A stretch of 64,000 bases of DNA from Actinoplanes missouriensis 431 (GTDB lineage: Bacteria; Actinomycetota; Actinomycetes; Mycobacteriales; Micromonosporaceae). The notes under the pieces are model-generated. The model worked only from the letters and a program-made list of their open reading frames with translations, was not told the DNA's origin and ran no database searches. The stretch lies in assembly GCF_000284295.1 (NCBI RefSeq), contig NC_017093.1:7688001-7752000 (forward strand), in the 5' to 3' direction. This document shows, piece by piece, positions 34,821 through 43,559 of this stretch (position 1 is the first letter of the stretch; every line of letters begins with the position of its first letter). Position numbers and translations under genes: made by a program.

Positions 34821-35834
34821 GTGAAGCGGCCCACGATCGCCGACATCGCGCGGCGGGCGGGCGTGTCCAAAGGCGCTGTGTCGTACGCGCTGAACGGCCA
34901 GCCCGGCGTCTCCGAGGCGACCCGGAAACGGATCATCGCGATCGCCCAGGAGATCGGTTTCAACGCGAACAGCGCCGCCCGCGCGCTCTCCGGCGCTCGC
35001 GCCCGCGCCGTCGGCCTGACCCTGTGCCGCCCCGCCCGGATCCTCGGCATCGAGCCCTGGTTCATGGGGCTGATCAGCGGTTTCGAGGCCGAGCTCGGCG
35101 CCCAGTCGTACGCTCTGACCCTCCAGGTGGTGGCCACCCCCGAGCAGGAGGTCGAGGTCTACCGCCGCTGGTGGGGCGAGCGCCGCATCGACGGGGTGAT
35201 CGTCACCGACATCCGGCAGGACGACGTCCGCATCCCGGTGCTGCAGGAGCTCCAGCTGCCCGCCGTGGTGATCGGCGGTCCCGGCGACACCGGCAGCATC
35301 GCGCAGATCTGGTCCGACGACGCCGGCGCGATCACCGAGGCGGTCCGCTACCTGGTCGCCCTCGGCCACCACCGGATCGCCCGGGTCAGCGGCGTCCCCG
35401 GTCTGCTGCACACGCAGGTCCGCACGAAGGCGTTCGACGAGATCTGCGCGTCCCTCGGCCTGGAGAACACGATCACCGTGCCGGCTGACTACACCGGCGA
35501 GGAGGGCAGCCGGGCGACCCGGCGACTGCTGATCGGCGGGGACCGGCCGAGCGCGATCATCTACGACAACGACGTGATGGCGGTGGCCGGGCTGGCCGTG
35601 GCGCAGGAGATGGGCCTGTCCGTTCCCGGCGACCTGTCGATCGTGGCCTGGGACGACTCGCCGCTCTGCAGCCTGGTCCACCCACCGCTCACGGCGCTGA
35701 GCCGGGACATCTCGGCCTACGGCGCGCAGGCCGCCCGTGAGCTGCTCAACGCCATCGACGGCAAGCGGGTCGGCAACGTCGAGGCCGGCCGCGTCCACCT
35801 GACCCCCCGGGGAAGCACCGCCCCGCCCCGCTAG
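34821..35834 (+). CDS. LacI-family transcriptional regulator
   Basis: 337 residues from GTG 34821 with ribosome site GAGGAG 5 bases upstream. N-terminal HTH TIADIARRAGVSKGAVSYALNGQPGVSEATRKRI and hinge EIGFNANSAARALSGARA (residues 1-58), then a periplasmic-binding-protein-like sensor domain with IDGVIVTDI, VIYDNDVMAVAGLAVAQEMGLSVPGDLSIVAWDD. Divergent from the sugar ABC operon, which it most likely represses until its sugar appears. Confidence 0.92.
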   Translation: MKRPTIADIARRAGVSKGAVSYALNGQPGVSEATRKRIIAIAQEIGFNANSAARALSGARARAVGLTLCRPARILGIEPWFMGLISGFEAELGAQSYALTLQVVATPEQEVEVYRRWWGERRIDGVIVTDIRQDDVRIPVLQELQLPAVVIGGPGDTGSIAQIWSDDAGAITEAVRYLVALGHHRIARVSGVPGLLHTQVRTKAFDEICASLGLENTITVPADYTGEEGSRATRRLLIGGDRPSAIIYDNDVMAVAGLAVAQEMGLSVPGDLSIVAWDDSPLCSLVHPPLTALSRDISAYGAQAARELLNAIDGKRVGNVEAGRVHLTPRGSTAPPR

Positions 35835-35851
35835 CCGGCGGCAATCGCGGG

Positions 35852-38461
35852 TCAGCTGGTCCGGTGGGTCTCCAGGTATGCCTCGATGCGCTCTGCCGGG
35901 GCCGGGTGGGCCAGGGCGAAACCCTGGCCGTACCGGCAACCCGCCGCCGCGGCGCGCTCGATGCCCTCCGCCGATTCCAGTCCCTTGGCGACGATCTCCA
36001 GGCCCAGCCGGCGACCGAGACTGACCACCACGTCGAGCACCGAGTCGGGGCCTCCGGCGACGAGGGACTGACTGAGTTTGAGCATGTCCACGGGAAGCCG
36101 CCGAAGGTGGGACAGGGAGGTCTGGCCGGAGCCGAAGTCGTCGAGCGCCGCCCGTACCCCCAATTTTCGCAGGCCCGTCAGGGCCGCGACGATGGCCGGG
36201 ACGTCCTCGGCGATCCACGTCTCCGCGACCTCGACGACCAGGCGTTCCGGGGTGAGGCCGTAGCGTTTCAGGGTGCCGGCCACCCGGTCCGGGAAACGCG
36301 CGGTGAGCAGCTCGCGCGGCCCCACGTTGACCGAGAGCCAGAAGTCGGTGTCACCGCCGTCCCACGCGGTCAGGCTGCGGCAGGCCTCGTCGAGCACCCA
36401 TTCGTCCAGCTCCGCGGTGATGCCGAGCGCGGACGCGATCGGCAGGATCTCCTCCGGGAGGATCGTGCCGAGCTCCGGGTGGCGCCAGCGCAGCAGCGCC
36501 TCGACGCCGACCGGGCGGCCGTCGCGCAGACCCGTCACCGGCTGGAAGACCAGGTCCAGCTCACCCCGGCCGGCCGCGCCGAGCAACTGTTTCTCCAGCT
36601 CCATCCGGCGGTGCAGCTGGATCTCCACGTCCGTGTCGTACCACTCGACGCGGCCCAGGCCGAGCTGACGGGCGCGCTGCCGGGCCAGGTCGGCGTGGCG
36701 CAGCACCTCGTCCGAGTCGGCGCCGCCGGCCAGTTCCGCCAGGCCGACGCTGCACTGCAGCTCGACCGGCCCGCCGGGCAGCTGGTACGGCTCGCCGAGG
36801 ACCGTCACGATGCGGGTGGCCAGCGCGTACGCCGCGACGGCCGACTCCGTGGTGAGCACCGCGAACTCGTCACCGGCCAGCCGGGCCGGCACGTCCTGCT
36901 CACCGATCAGCGACTTGATCCGGCGGCTCACCTCGATCAGCACCGCGTCACCGACCTCCCGGCTCCGGGCGTTGTTGATCTCGGCGAGGCCGTGCAGGTC
37001 GATCACGATGACGTTGCCCCGGCGGCCCGGGCGGCGGCGGTACGCCAGCAGGTCCCGCATCAGCGCCCGGCGGTTCGCCAGGCCGGTCAGCTGGTCCAGG
37101 TAGGAGAGCCGGTGCAGGGTGCGTTCCAGGTGCACCCGCTCGCCGACGTCCCGCACGTGCACGACCAGAGCGGCCACCTCGGGCACGCCGCGCTGGTCGG
37201 AGATGGTGGACTCGGTGTCACGCCAGAGCCGGGCGCCGTCCCGCATCCGGGCGCTGACCAGCACCGGTGGCCCGCCCTCGTGCTCGCCGGCCAGCACCGA
37301 CCCGATCACCGCCTGGGCGTCCGCCACGTCCTCGGGGTGGATCAGCTCCCGGAACTCGCGGCCGATCACCTCGTCGTCGCGCAGGCCGAAGAGCCGGGCC
37401 GCGGCCGGCGACTGCCAGCGGACCGTGAGCTGCTCGTCGAGGACCAGGGTCAGGTCGGTCGCGCCGGCGACGAGCGAGCGGAAGTGCGCCTCGGCGACCC
37501 GGAGCCGGCCGGCGTAGCGGCGGATGTCGCGCACCACGAGCAGTTCCCGGACCACCAGCACACTGACCATCACGAGACCGAAAATGATCGCCTTGTTGTC
37601 GAAGCTGCGCACGGTCGCGAGATGCCAGACGGCGGCCAGCACACCGACCGCGGCCGGCACCGCGAGAAGCGGGTAGCTCGCCAGGTACTGATCCGGGTTG
37701 CGGGGCTCCAGCACCGGCGGCGGCAGATCCCGGCGGGAGCCGCCGACCGCCGCGGCGGTCATCCCGGCGACGATCGGCACACCGGTGAGCGCGAGCAGCC
37801 AGTCGTCCGCACCGGCGTCGATCAGAGCGGTCAGGACGCCGAGCGAGAGCAGGATCAGCACCGAGCCGGCGGCGCACCAGATCGCCGGGCGCGGGCGGGG
37901 CCGGGCGCGCAGCACGATCACCGTGACGATCGAGACGCCGCCGGTCGCGATGAGCATCGCCGGCACCGCGGCCGGCCGGGTGGACACGCCGGGCACCAGG
38001 TACGCCGCGAAGCCGAGGCTCACGCCGAGCCCGGCGCCGTCGAACGCCCGCCGCAACCGGACCGGCCAGCTCCGCGCGGCGCCCGGCAGCAGCGAGATGC
38101 CCGCCACGTAGCAGCCGGCGGCGACGGTCAGGCCGGCGGTGAGCCAGCCGGTCACGTCCGGCGGGTTCCACCACGGGACCGCTGCGGTGGCGGCCGCGAC
38201 CACCGTGCCGACGCCGACGATGCCCGCGCCACGACAGGATACGAACGCCCGCTCGGCACGGTGCAGGTCGATGGCCGTACCGAAGAGGAAGGCGGAGGCG
38301 CACACACCGGCGCAACCCACCGCACAGGCCAGCGCGAGCGCGGCCGGCAGCAGGCCGGCGACGCCGGCCGCGAGCAGCACGGCAGCGACGCTCGGCACAG
38401 CGACCAGGACCGCCCGGCCAGGAACTCGGGGCGGGGCCGGCGCGGGGTGCGACACAGCCAC
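35852..38461 (-). CDS. membrane PAS-GGDEF-EAL protein with degenerate active sites
   Basis: 869 residues from GTG 38461 (GAGGA upstream). About eight hydrophobic segments (18-315), a PAS domain (HFRSLVAGATDLTLVLDEQLTVRWQSPAAARLFG), GGDEF and EAL domains. The cyclase site reads LAGDEF instead of GGDEF. The EAL domain keeps EALLRW, VNVGP, VEVAET and DDFGSG, but LKID is LKLS and AEGVE is AKGLE, losing an expected metal/catalytic-region Glu. It may bind rather than turn over c-di-GMP. Separated from LacI by 17 bp, convergent. Confidence 0.88.
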   Translation of the reverse strand: MAVSHPAPAPPRVPGRAVLVAVPSVAAVLLAAGVAGLLPAALALACAVGCAGVCASAFLFGTAIDLHRAERAFVSCRGAGIVGVGTVVAAATAAVPWWNPPDVTGWLTAGLTVAAGCYVAGISLLPGAARSWPVRLRRAFDGAGLGVSLGFAAYLVPGVSTRPAAVPAMLIATGGVSIVTVIVLRARPRPRPAIWCAAGSVLILLSLGVLTALIDAGADDWLLALTGVPIVAGMTAAAVGGSRRDLPPPVLEPRNPDQYLASYPLLAVPAAVGVLAAVWHLATVRSFDNKAIIFGLVMVSVLVVRELLVVRDIRRYAGRLRVAEAHFRSLVAGATDLTLVLDEQLTVRWQSPAAARLFGLRDDEVIGREFRELIHPEDVADAQAVIGSVLAGEHEGGPPVLVSARMRDGARLWRDTESTISDQRGVPEVAALVVHVRDVGERVHLERTLHRLSYLDQLTGLANRRALMRDLLAYRRRPGRRGNVIVIDLHGLAEINNARSREVGDAVLIEVSRRIKSLIGEQDVPARLAGDEFAVLTTESAVAAYALATRIVTVLGEPYQLPGGPVELQCSVGLAELAGGADSDEVLRHADLARQRARQLGLGRVEWYDTDVEIQLHRRMELEKQLLGAAGRGELDLVFQPVTGLRDGRPVGVEALLRWRHPELGTILPEEILPIASALGITAELDEWVLDEACRSLTAWDGGDTDFWLSVNVGPRELLTARFPDRVAGTLKRYGLTPERLVVEVAETWIAEDVPAIVAALTGLRKLGVRAALDDFGSGQTSLSHLRRLPVDMLKLSQSLVAGGPDSVLDVVVSLGRRLGLEIVAKGLESAEGIERAAAAGCRYGQGFALAHPAPAERIEAYLETHRTS

Positions 38462-38661
38462 GGCGTGTCCTCTGCGGTGTTCCCCTGCGGGATCCGGGGA
38501 GGGTGGGAGAGGCGGATTACGTGAGGAGGGACTGGCACCCGGTCAACGAGCGTCTCCGGAGCGGGTAACGCCTTGAACGAAATCGTCAGTCATGCAACGA
38601 CGGTGGTCAAATCGAGCGGTGCTGCGGGTCCCGGTCCGGGCGGTGGTGGGAGGATGGGCAC

Positions 38662-39048
38662 GTGCGCAGTCGTCCCGCCCTTCGTGTCCGCAAATCCGGC
38701 GCCCTGCTCGTCGCGGCCCTGATCGCCCTGGTCGGCGCGTTCCCGCTGGCCGGGTCGTCGTGGGCACTCGCCCCGATTCTGCTGATCCCGCTCGCTGTGC
38801 TGATCTGGACCTATCGGGCCGGCACCGACGTCTACCCCGACGAGCTGCGGGTGCGGGCGCTGTTCGGCGGCACCCGGGTGCCGTGGAGCCGGATCGCCGA
38901 GCTCGCGCCGGACGCCCGGGGCCGGGTCTCCGCGCTTCTCGACAACGGCAACGTGATCCGCCTGACCGGTGTCACCAGCGACAACCTGCCGGCGGTGCTG
39001 GCCGCCGGCGGCCAGGCGGTGGACGCCACCCCCGCGACGGATCAGTGA
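38662..39048 (+). CDS. small membrane PH-domain protein
   Basis: 128 residues from GTG 38662 (GGAGG 10 bases upstream). Two hydrophobic segments (12-30 and 35-50) followed by a bacterial PH-like domain: DVYPDELRVRALFGGTRVPWSRIAEL ... NGNVIRLTGVTSDNLPAVLA. Related proteins (bPH6-type) are widespread in actinobacteria, with no known biochemical role. Followed closely by the sugar dehydrogenase gene. Confidence 0.8.
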   Translation: MRSRPALRVRKSGALLVAALIALVGAFPLAGSSWALAPILLIPLAVLIWTYRAGTDVYPDELRVRALFGGTRVPWSRIAELAPDARGRVSALLDNGNVIRLTGVTSDNLPAVLAAGGQAVDATPATDQ

Positions 39049-39113
39049 TCGCCGGGATCTCTCAGCGCGCACGGCTACCCTGGTCGGCAGGAATCTTAGG
39101 GGGTGGTCTGGTC

Positions 39114-40271
39114 GTGCGTTCCCGCCGGGGCCGTGCCGCGGTCGCGACGGTCGGTGCCGTTCTGGTGCTGACCACCGGATGCAGCTTCGGACCGCCCGGC
39201 CCGGACCAGGCCGGCTCACCGCCCAACCTGCCCCGCCCCTCGGCGGCGCCCACCTCCAGCCAGGGCGGCGAGGACCGGGAGGCCGCGATCACCGTCCTCG
39301 CCAAGAACCTCGAGGTGCCGTGGGGCGTCGCGTTCCTGCCCGACGGATCCGCCGTGGTCACTGAGCGCGACACCGCCCGGATCCTCAAGGTCGGGCCCGA
39401 GTCCGACGCCGAGGGTCTCAAGGTCACCGAGATGGACCGGCTCGCCGAGGTGCGCCCGTCCGGCAGCGGTGGCCTGCTCGGCATCGCCGCGTCGCCCGCA
39501 TTCAAGACCGACAAGACGTTGTACGTCTACTACTCCACCGAGCGTGACAACCGCGTCGGCAGCCTCGTGGACGGCAAGCTTCAGCCGATCCTCACCGGCA
39601 TCCCGCGGTCCGCCCAGCAGAACGGCGGCGCGCTCGCCTTCGGCCCGGACGGCATGCTCTACGTCGGGACCGGCGACGGCACGCCCACCGGCGCCCTCGC
39701 GCCCGACCCGAAAAGCCTCGGCGGCAAGATCCTGCGGATCACCACGGCCGGCAAGCCGGCGAGCGGCAACCCGGTGAAGAACTCCGCGGTCTGGTCCTCC
39801 GGCCACCGCGACGTCCAGGGTCTCGCCTGGGACTCGACGGGCAAGATGTACGCGACGGACAGCACCCAGCCGAAGACCAGCGAGCTGAACGTGATCCGCA
39901 AGGGCGGCAACTACGGCTGGCCGAAAGCCGACGGCGACAGCACCGACGCGAAACTCGCGAACCCGATGGTCTCCTGGCCGGCCACCGAGTCGTCGTGCGG
40001 CGGGGTGGCCGCGGTGGAGAGCCTGGTCGCCACGTCGTGCCTGCTCGGCGAGAAGCTCTACGTCCTCTCCGTCACCGGCAACGGGACCGTGCTCGGCGAG
40101 CCGCAGGAGCTGCTCACCGAGGAGTTCGGGCGGCTGCGCGCGCTGGTCGCCGCGCCGGACGGGTCGCTCTGGGTCAGCACGTCGAATCAGGAGGACGGCG
40201 GTGAGCCCGGTCCGGAGGACGATCGCCTGATCCGTCTGGTGTTCTCCGACGGCGGCGCCGGCCGGAGCTGA
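39114..40271 (+). CDS. PQQ-dependent sugar dehydrogenase-like lipoprotein
   Basis: 385 residues from GTG 39114. Lipoprotein signal: MRSRRGR, hydrophobic stretch, lipobox LTTGC. The mature domain is a six-bladed beta-propeller of the glucose/sorbosone dehydrogenase family: LEVPWGVAFLPDGSAVVTERDTARIL, GGLLGIAASPAF, NGGALAFGPDGMLYVGTGDG, SSGHRDVQGLAWD, GGNYGWPKADG. PQQ is the usual cofactor; it oxidises sugars outside the membrane. An alternative start at GTG 39047 would overlap the upstream stop. Confidence 0.87.
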   Translation: MRSRRGRAAVATVGAVLVLTTGCSFGPPGPDQAGSPPNLPRPSAAPTSSQGGEDREAAITVLAKNLEVPWGVAFLPDGSAVVTERDTARILKVGPESDAEGLKVTEMDRLAEVRPSGSGGLLGIAASPAFKTDKTLYVYYSTERDNRVGSLVDGKLQPILTGIPRSAQQNGGALAFGPDGMLYVGTGDGTPTGALAPDPKSLGGKILRITTAGKPASGNPVKNSAVWSSGHRDVQGLAWDSTGKMYATDSTQPKTSELNVIRKGGNYGWPKADGDSTDAKLANPMVSWPATESSCGGVAAVESLVATSCLLGEKLYVLSVTGNGTVLGEPQELLTEEFGRLRALVAAPDGSLWVSTSNQEDGGEPGPEDDRLIRLVFSDGGAGRS

Positions 40272-40385
40272 TGGCTGCTTCACGGGTGCTGACGGCCGTG
40301 TCACCGCGTCCCGCGGTGCCGGCAGCCGGTCCCGTGGCGCTGACGGTTGTTTCGCGTGGCGCGAATTCGGGCAGGTGAGCGCTCG

Positions 40386-41990
40386 ATGACTCCGGACACC
40401 GCAGCGACACCGCCCGCGTGGCGCCGCCGCTTGAGCTCCACCGCCCGGCTGACCGGCCGGGTCCTGCGCAGCAGGTGGACCCGGCGAATCCGGACCGCCC
40501 TCGCGGTCGGGCTGGTCAGCCTGGTCGGCGCGGTGATCGGCGTGATGCTCTTCGCGCACGCGAGCATCAACGTCGGTCCGTTCAGCGCGGAGATGTCGGT
40601 GGCGCCCTCGGTCCACGGCGGCACCGAGGTGGACATCCCGCCGCTCGGCTCACTGCACCTGGACAGCCACCGCGGGCCGCTGCACCTCAAGGTCGCCCTC
40701 GGCTCCCTGGACCAGAGCCGTACCGAAGCGCTGCTCGACAACCCGGCCGGGATCACCTCGGCCGGTGACCGCGCGGTCGACGAGGTTGTGGACGGGGTGT
40801 CCCGGCTCGGGTTGCGGACGCTCGGGCTGGCCGTCCTCAGCGCGCTCATCCTCGCCGCGCTGGTCTTCCGCGACGTCCGGCGCACCGCGGCGGCCGGCGT
40901 CACCGCCCTGGTGGTCACGGCGGGCAGCTTCGGCGTCGCGGCCGGCACGCTGCGGCCCGACGCGATCAGCGAGCCACGGTACGAAGGGCTGCTCATCAAC
41001 GCGCCCGCCGTCGTCGGTGACGCCCGCCGGATCGCCGACAACTACGGCCGGTACGCGGAACAGCTCCAGACGATCGTGAGCAATGTGAGCCGGGTCTACT
41101 CGACGATCTCGGCGCTGCCCGTCTACGAGCCGGCCGGGAACACCACCCGCCTGCTGCACGTCTCCGACCTGCACCTGAACCCGTCGTCGTGGGGCCTGAT
41201 CCGGACCGTCGTGGAGACCTTCGAGATCGACGCCGTGATCGACACCGGGGACATCGTCGACTGGGGCAGCGGGGCCGAGACGTCGTACGTCTCCTCGATC
41301 CCGTCGATCCAGGTGCCGTACATCTACGTCCGGGGCAACCACGACTCGACAGCCATCCAGGCCGCCGTGGCCCGCCAGCGCAACGCGGTCGTCCTCGACA
41401 ACGCGATCACAGAAGTCGACGGGCTGACCATCGCCGGCATCGGCGACCCGCAGTTCACCCCGGACAAGAGCGAGTCCAACGAGGCGACCGGCGACAACGC
41501 CGGCCCGGAGTTGCTCACCGCCTCCGGCGAAACGCTCGCCGCCACGGTCCGCGGCTCGGCGGACAAGGTCGACATCGCGCTCGTCCACGACCCGGCCATG
41601 GCCCAGCCGCTCTCCGGCCTGGTGCCCCTCGTCCTGGCCGGCCACCGGCACCAGCGCTCGGTCTCGATCCTGCCGGCGCCGGCCGCTCCCGCTCCGGACC
41701 CGTCGGCGTCCGCCTCGCCGGCTCCGGCGGCCTCCGCTCCGGCCGAGCCGCTGATGACCACGCGTCTCATGGTGGAGGGTTCGACGGGCGGCGCGGGGCT
41801 GCGCGGCCTGGAGAACGACGAGCCGACTCCGCTGGCGTTGTCGGTGCTCTATTTCGACGAGAACAACGAGCTCAAGGCGTACGACGACATCCAGCTCGGC
41901 GGCACGGGCGAGTCGAACGTGGAGATGCAGCGCAACGTCGTGGGGCTCGCGCCGGAGGAGTCACCCTCGCCCACCCCCTCCACCAGCTGA
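40386..41990 (+). CDS. membrane metallophosphoesterase
   Basis: 534 residues from ATG 40386 (AGGTGAG upstream). A membrane helix near residues 37-57 and two more around 143-188 precede a calcineurin-like domain: LLHVSDLHLNP, VIDTGDIVDWG, YVRGNHDS and LVLAGHRHQRSV carry the metal ligands. A Pro/Ala/Ser linker (PAPAAPAPDPSASASPAP) interrupts the domain after GHRH, and the C-terminus is Ser/Pro-rich. Catalytic part probably extracellular. Substrate unknown. Confidence 0.88.
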   Translation: MTPDTAATPPAWRRRLSSTARLTGRVLRSRWTRRIRTALAVGLVSLVGAVIGVMLFAHASINVGPFSAEMSVAPSVHGGTEVDIPPLGSLHLDSHRGPLHLKVALGSLDQSRTEALLDNPAGITSAGDRAVDEVVDGVSRLGLRTLGLAVLSALILAALVFRDVRRTAAAGVTALVVTAGSFGVAAGTLRPDAISEPRYEGLLINAPAVVGDARRIADNYGRYAEQLQTIVSNVSRVYSTISALPVYEPAGNTTRLLHVSDLHLNPSSWGLIRTVVETFEIDAVIDTGDIVDWGSGAETSYVSSIPSIQVPYIYVRGNHDSTAIQAAVARQRNAVVLDNAITEVDGLTIAGIGDPQFTPDKSESNEATGDNAGPELLTASGETLAATVRGSADKVDIALVHDPAMAQPLSGLVPLVLAGHRHQRSVSILPAPAAPAPDPSASASPAPAASAPAEPLMTTRLMVEGSTGGAGLRGLENDEPTPLALSVLYFDENNELKAYDDIQLGGTGESNVEMQRNVVGLAPEESPSPTPSTS

Positions 41991-42016
41991 CCGACCGGGG
42001 ATGGGCGCTGGGGGGT

Positions 42017-42059
42017 GTGGGCTGCGGGTGACCGGAGTCCTTGGCCGCCCGCAGCCCAC
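42017..42059. terminator. bidirectional terminator
   Basis: Perfect 12-bp stem GTGGGCTGCGGG / CCCGCAGCCCAC with a 19-base loop between the convergent metallophosphoesterase and pectate lyase genes. No T tract on either side. Confidence 0.7.
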
Positions 42060-42074
42060 GACTGGGATGGGGGA

Positions 42075-43337
42075 TCAGGAATACGTGATGTCGGACGTCG
42101 AGTAACGGCAGTACGTGCCGTCCGGGCCCGAGCCCGTCTTCGTCGGCTCGTTGCCGCTGCTGTTGCCCGTGAAGCGGTCGCAGATGGAGATCTTCCTGGA
42201 GCTGTCACCCACGATGACGATCTGGCTGAACGTGGCGGTGTCGCCGTAGTTCGTGTTGATGCCGGCGATCGAGCTGCCCGGCGCGGTGGCACGGATGTTC
42301 TGGATCACCACGGTACGTTTGTACTGGGTGGAGCAGTTGCCGCACGAGCGGTACAGCTTGCCGAAGTTCGACACCTGGAAGTTCTTGATGGTCAGAGTGC
42401 CGCCGCCGTTGTGCTGGAACACCTTGTCGGACGCGGAGCGCGCGCCGCCGCCGTCGACCGTCGCGACAGTGGAGCTGCCGCCGCGGAAGGTCGCCGCGTC
42501 CTCGCCCACGTCGAGCCACCAGACGTTGCGCAGGGTGCAGTTGCCGTCGCAGTGCACGCCGTCGCCGGCCGGGGCGCCGATGATCACGTTGGCGAGGGTG
42601 GCGCCGTTGGCGAGCTTGAACATCGGGTCCTGGCTCTCGCTCTGGCCGCCGTCCCCGATGCCGTAGTAGCGCTTGTTGCCGCCGTCGAGGCCGCTGGCCG
42701 GTACGGCGATCGTCGCGTTCACCTTCACGCTGCCGGTCTCGGACGGCCACGGCGTGGTCGGGCCGGTGCCGCCTCCCCCGCCGCTGCTGCCCATCTTGAT
42801 GAGCTGCCACTGCTGGTTGGCGAAGTTCTGGTCGGCGTACTGCACGACGTTGCCGCCGTCTGCCGTGGACCACTCGAAGACCTCGAGCGCCTTGCCGCTG
42901 TTCCGGTTGATCAGCTGGATGTTGCTGCCGATGTCCTGGATCTTCCACTGCTGGCTTGTCGCGTTGCGGTCGCCGTTGGACTGGATGATCTGCGCGCCGT
43001 CGGCGGTCGAGGCGCCCTGCACGTTGAGGACCTTGCCGCTGTGCTTGGCCTGCAGGCGGTAGTTGCCGCTGCCCATGTCGAGGAACTTGAACTGCTGCCA
43101 GTCGCCGTTGTTCTGGCTCCACTGGTTGATCACCGCTCCGTCGGCGGTGGAGTAATTCCAGACGTCCAGCACCTTGCCGCTGTGCTGATTCTTCAGGACG
43201 TAGTAGGCGTTCAGGTCGATGCTGGCCGCGCTCGCCTGCTGCGCCGTGACCAGCCCGGCCGCGCCGAGAGCCGCCGTGGCGAGCGTCGTGACCGCCACGG
43301 CGGCCCATCGGCGGCCGGGTCCGAGGACGAGACTCAT
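42075..43337 (-). CDS. secreted pectate lyase (PL3) with ricin-type lectin domain
   Basis: 420 residues from ATG 43337, preceded by GAGAGGAAG. Signal peptide with Ala-rich core ending near SASAA-like ASAASI (about residue 40). Residues 45-185 form a ricin B-type beta-trefoil with three QxW-containing repeats (WSQNNGDWQQFKF, NATSQQWKIQDIG, NQQWQLIKM). A Gly/Thr/Pro linker leads to a PL3 pectate lyase: GIGDGGQSESQDPMFKLANGATL, GVHCDGNCTLRNVWWLDVGEDAATF. Cleaves polygalacturonate outside the cell; the lectin probably tethers it to plant polysaccharide. Confidence 0.92.
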   Translation of the reverse strand: MSLVLGPGRRWAAVAVTTLATAALGAAGLVTAQQASAASIDLNAYYVLKNQHSGKVLDVWNYSTADGAVINQWSQNNGDWQQFKFLDMGSGNYRLQAKHSGKVLNVQGASTADGAQIIQSNGDRNATSQQWKIQDIGSNIQLINRNSGKALEVFEWSTADGGNVVQYADQNFANQQWQLIKMGSSGGGGGTGPTTPWPSETGSVKVNATIAVPASGLDGGNKRYYGIGDGGQSESQDPMFKLANGATLANVIIGAPAGDGVHCDGNCTLRNVWWLDVGEDAATFRGGSSTVATVDGGGARSASDKVFQHNGGGTLTIKNFQVSNFGKLYRSCGNCSTQYKRTVVIQNIRATAPGSSIAGINTNYGDTATFSQIVIVGDSSRKISICDRFTGNSSGNEPTKTGSGPDGTYCRYSTSDITYS

Positions 43338-43402
43338 GACTTCCTCTCCGCCCGCCGGGGCGCGGGCGTGGATCAGGGGATGCGAGTGACCGACATTCAT
43401 CG

Positions 43403-43431
43403 ATGTTGTCGCTCACAAAATCCCTGGTCAA
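43403..43431 (-). promoter_or_regulatory. pectate lyase promoter
   Basis: TTGACC (43431-43426), 17-bp spacer, CAACAT (43408-43403) on the minus strand, about 66 bp before the start codon. Two direct GTTGCAG repeats (43443-43449, 43453-43459) lie just upstream. Confidence 0.6.
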
Positions 43432-43472
43432 GGGAGGACGTAGTTGCAGTTTGTTGCAGGTTTCCGGGGCGA

Positions 43473-43486
43473 TGGAAGCGCTCCCA
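43473..43486. promoter_or_regulatory. CebR-like operator (TGGAAGCGCTCCCA)
   Basis: 14-bp near-palindrome differing by one base from the Streptomyces CebR box TGGGAGCGCTCCCA, lying 42 bp upstream of the pectate lyase -35. CebR is a LacI-family repressor relieved by cellobiose, so pectate lyase may be co-regulated with cellulose use (inference). Confidence 0.6.
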
Positions 43487-43508
43487 CGAAACCGCTGGTC
43501 AACGCGGA

Positions 43509-43544
43509 GACGCCCGGCCCCGCAGACTCGCGGGACCGGGCGTC
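43509..43544 (-). terminator. gatB terminator
   Basis: Hairpin GACGCCCGG-C-CCCGC paired with GCGGG-A-CCGGGCGTC (one mismatch), 16 bp beyond the gatB stop. It ends the gatC-gatA-gatB operon. Confidence 0.7.
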
Positions 43545-43559
43545 GGCCGTACCGGGAAA

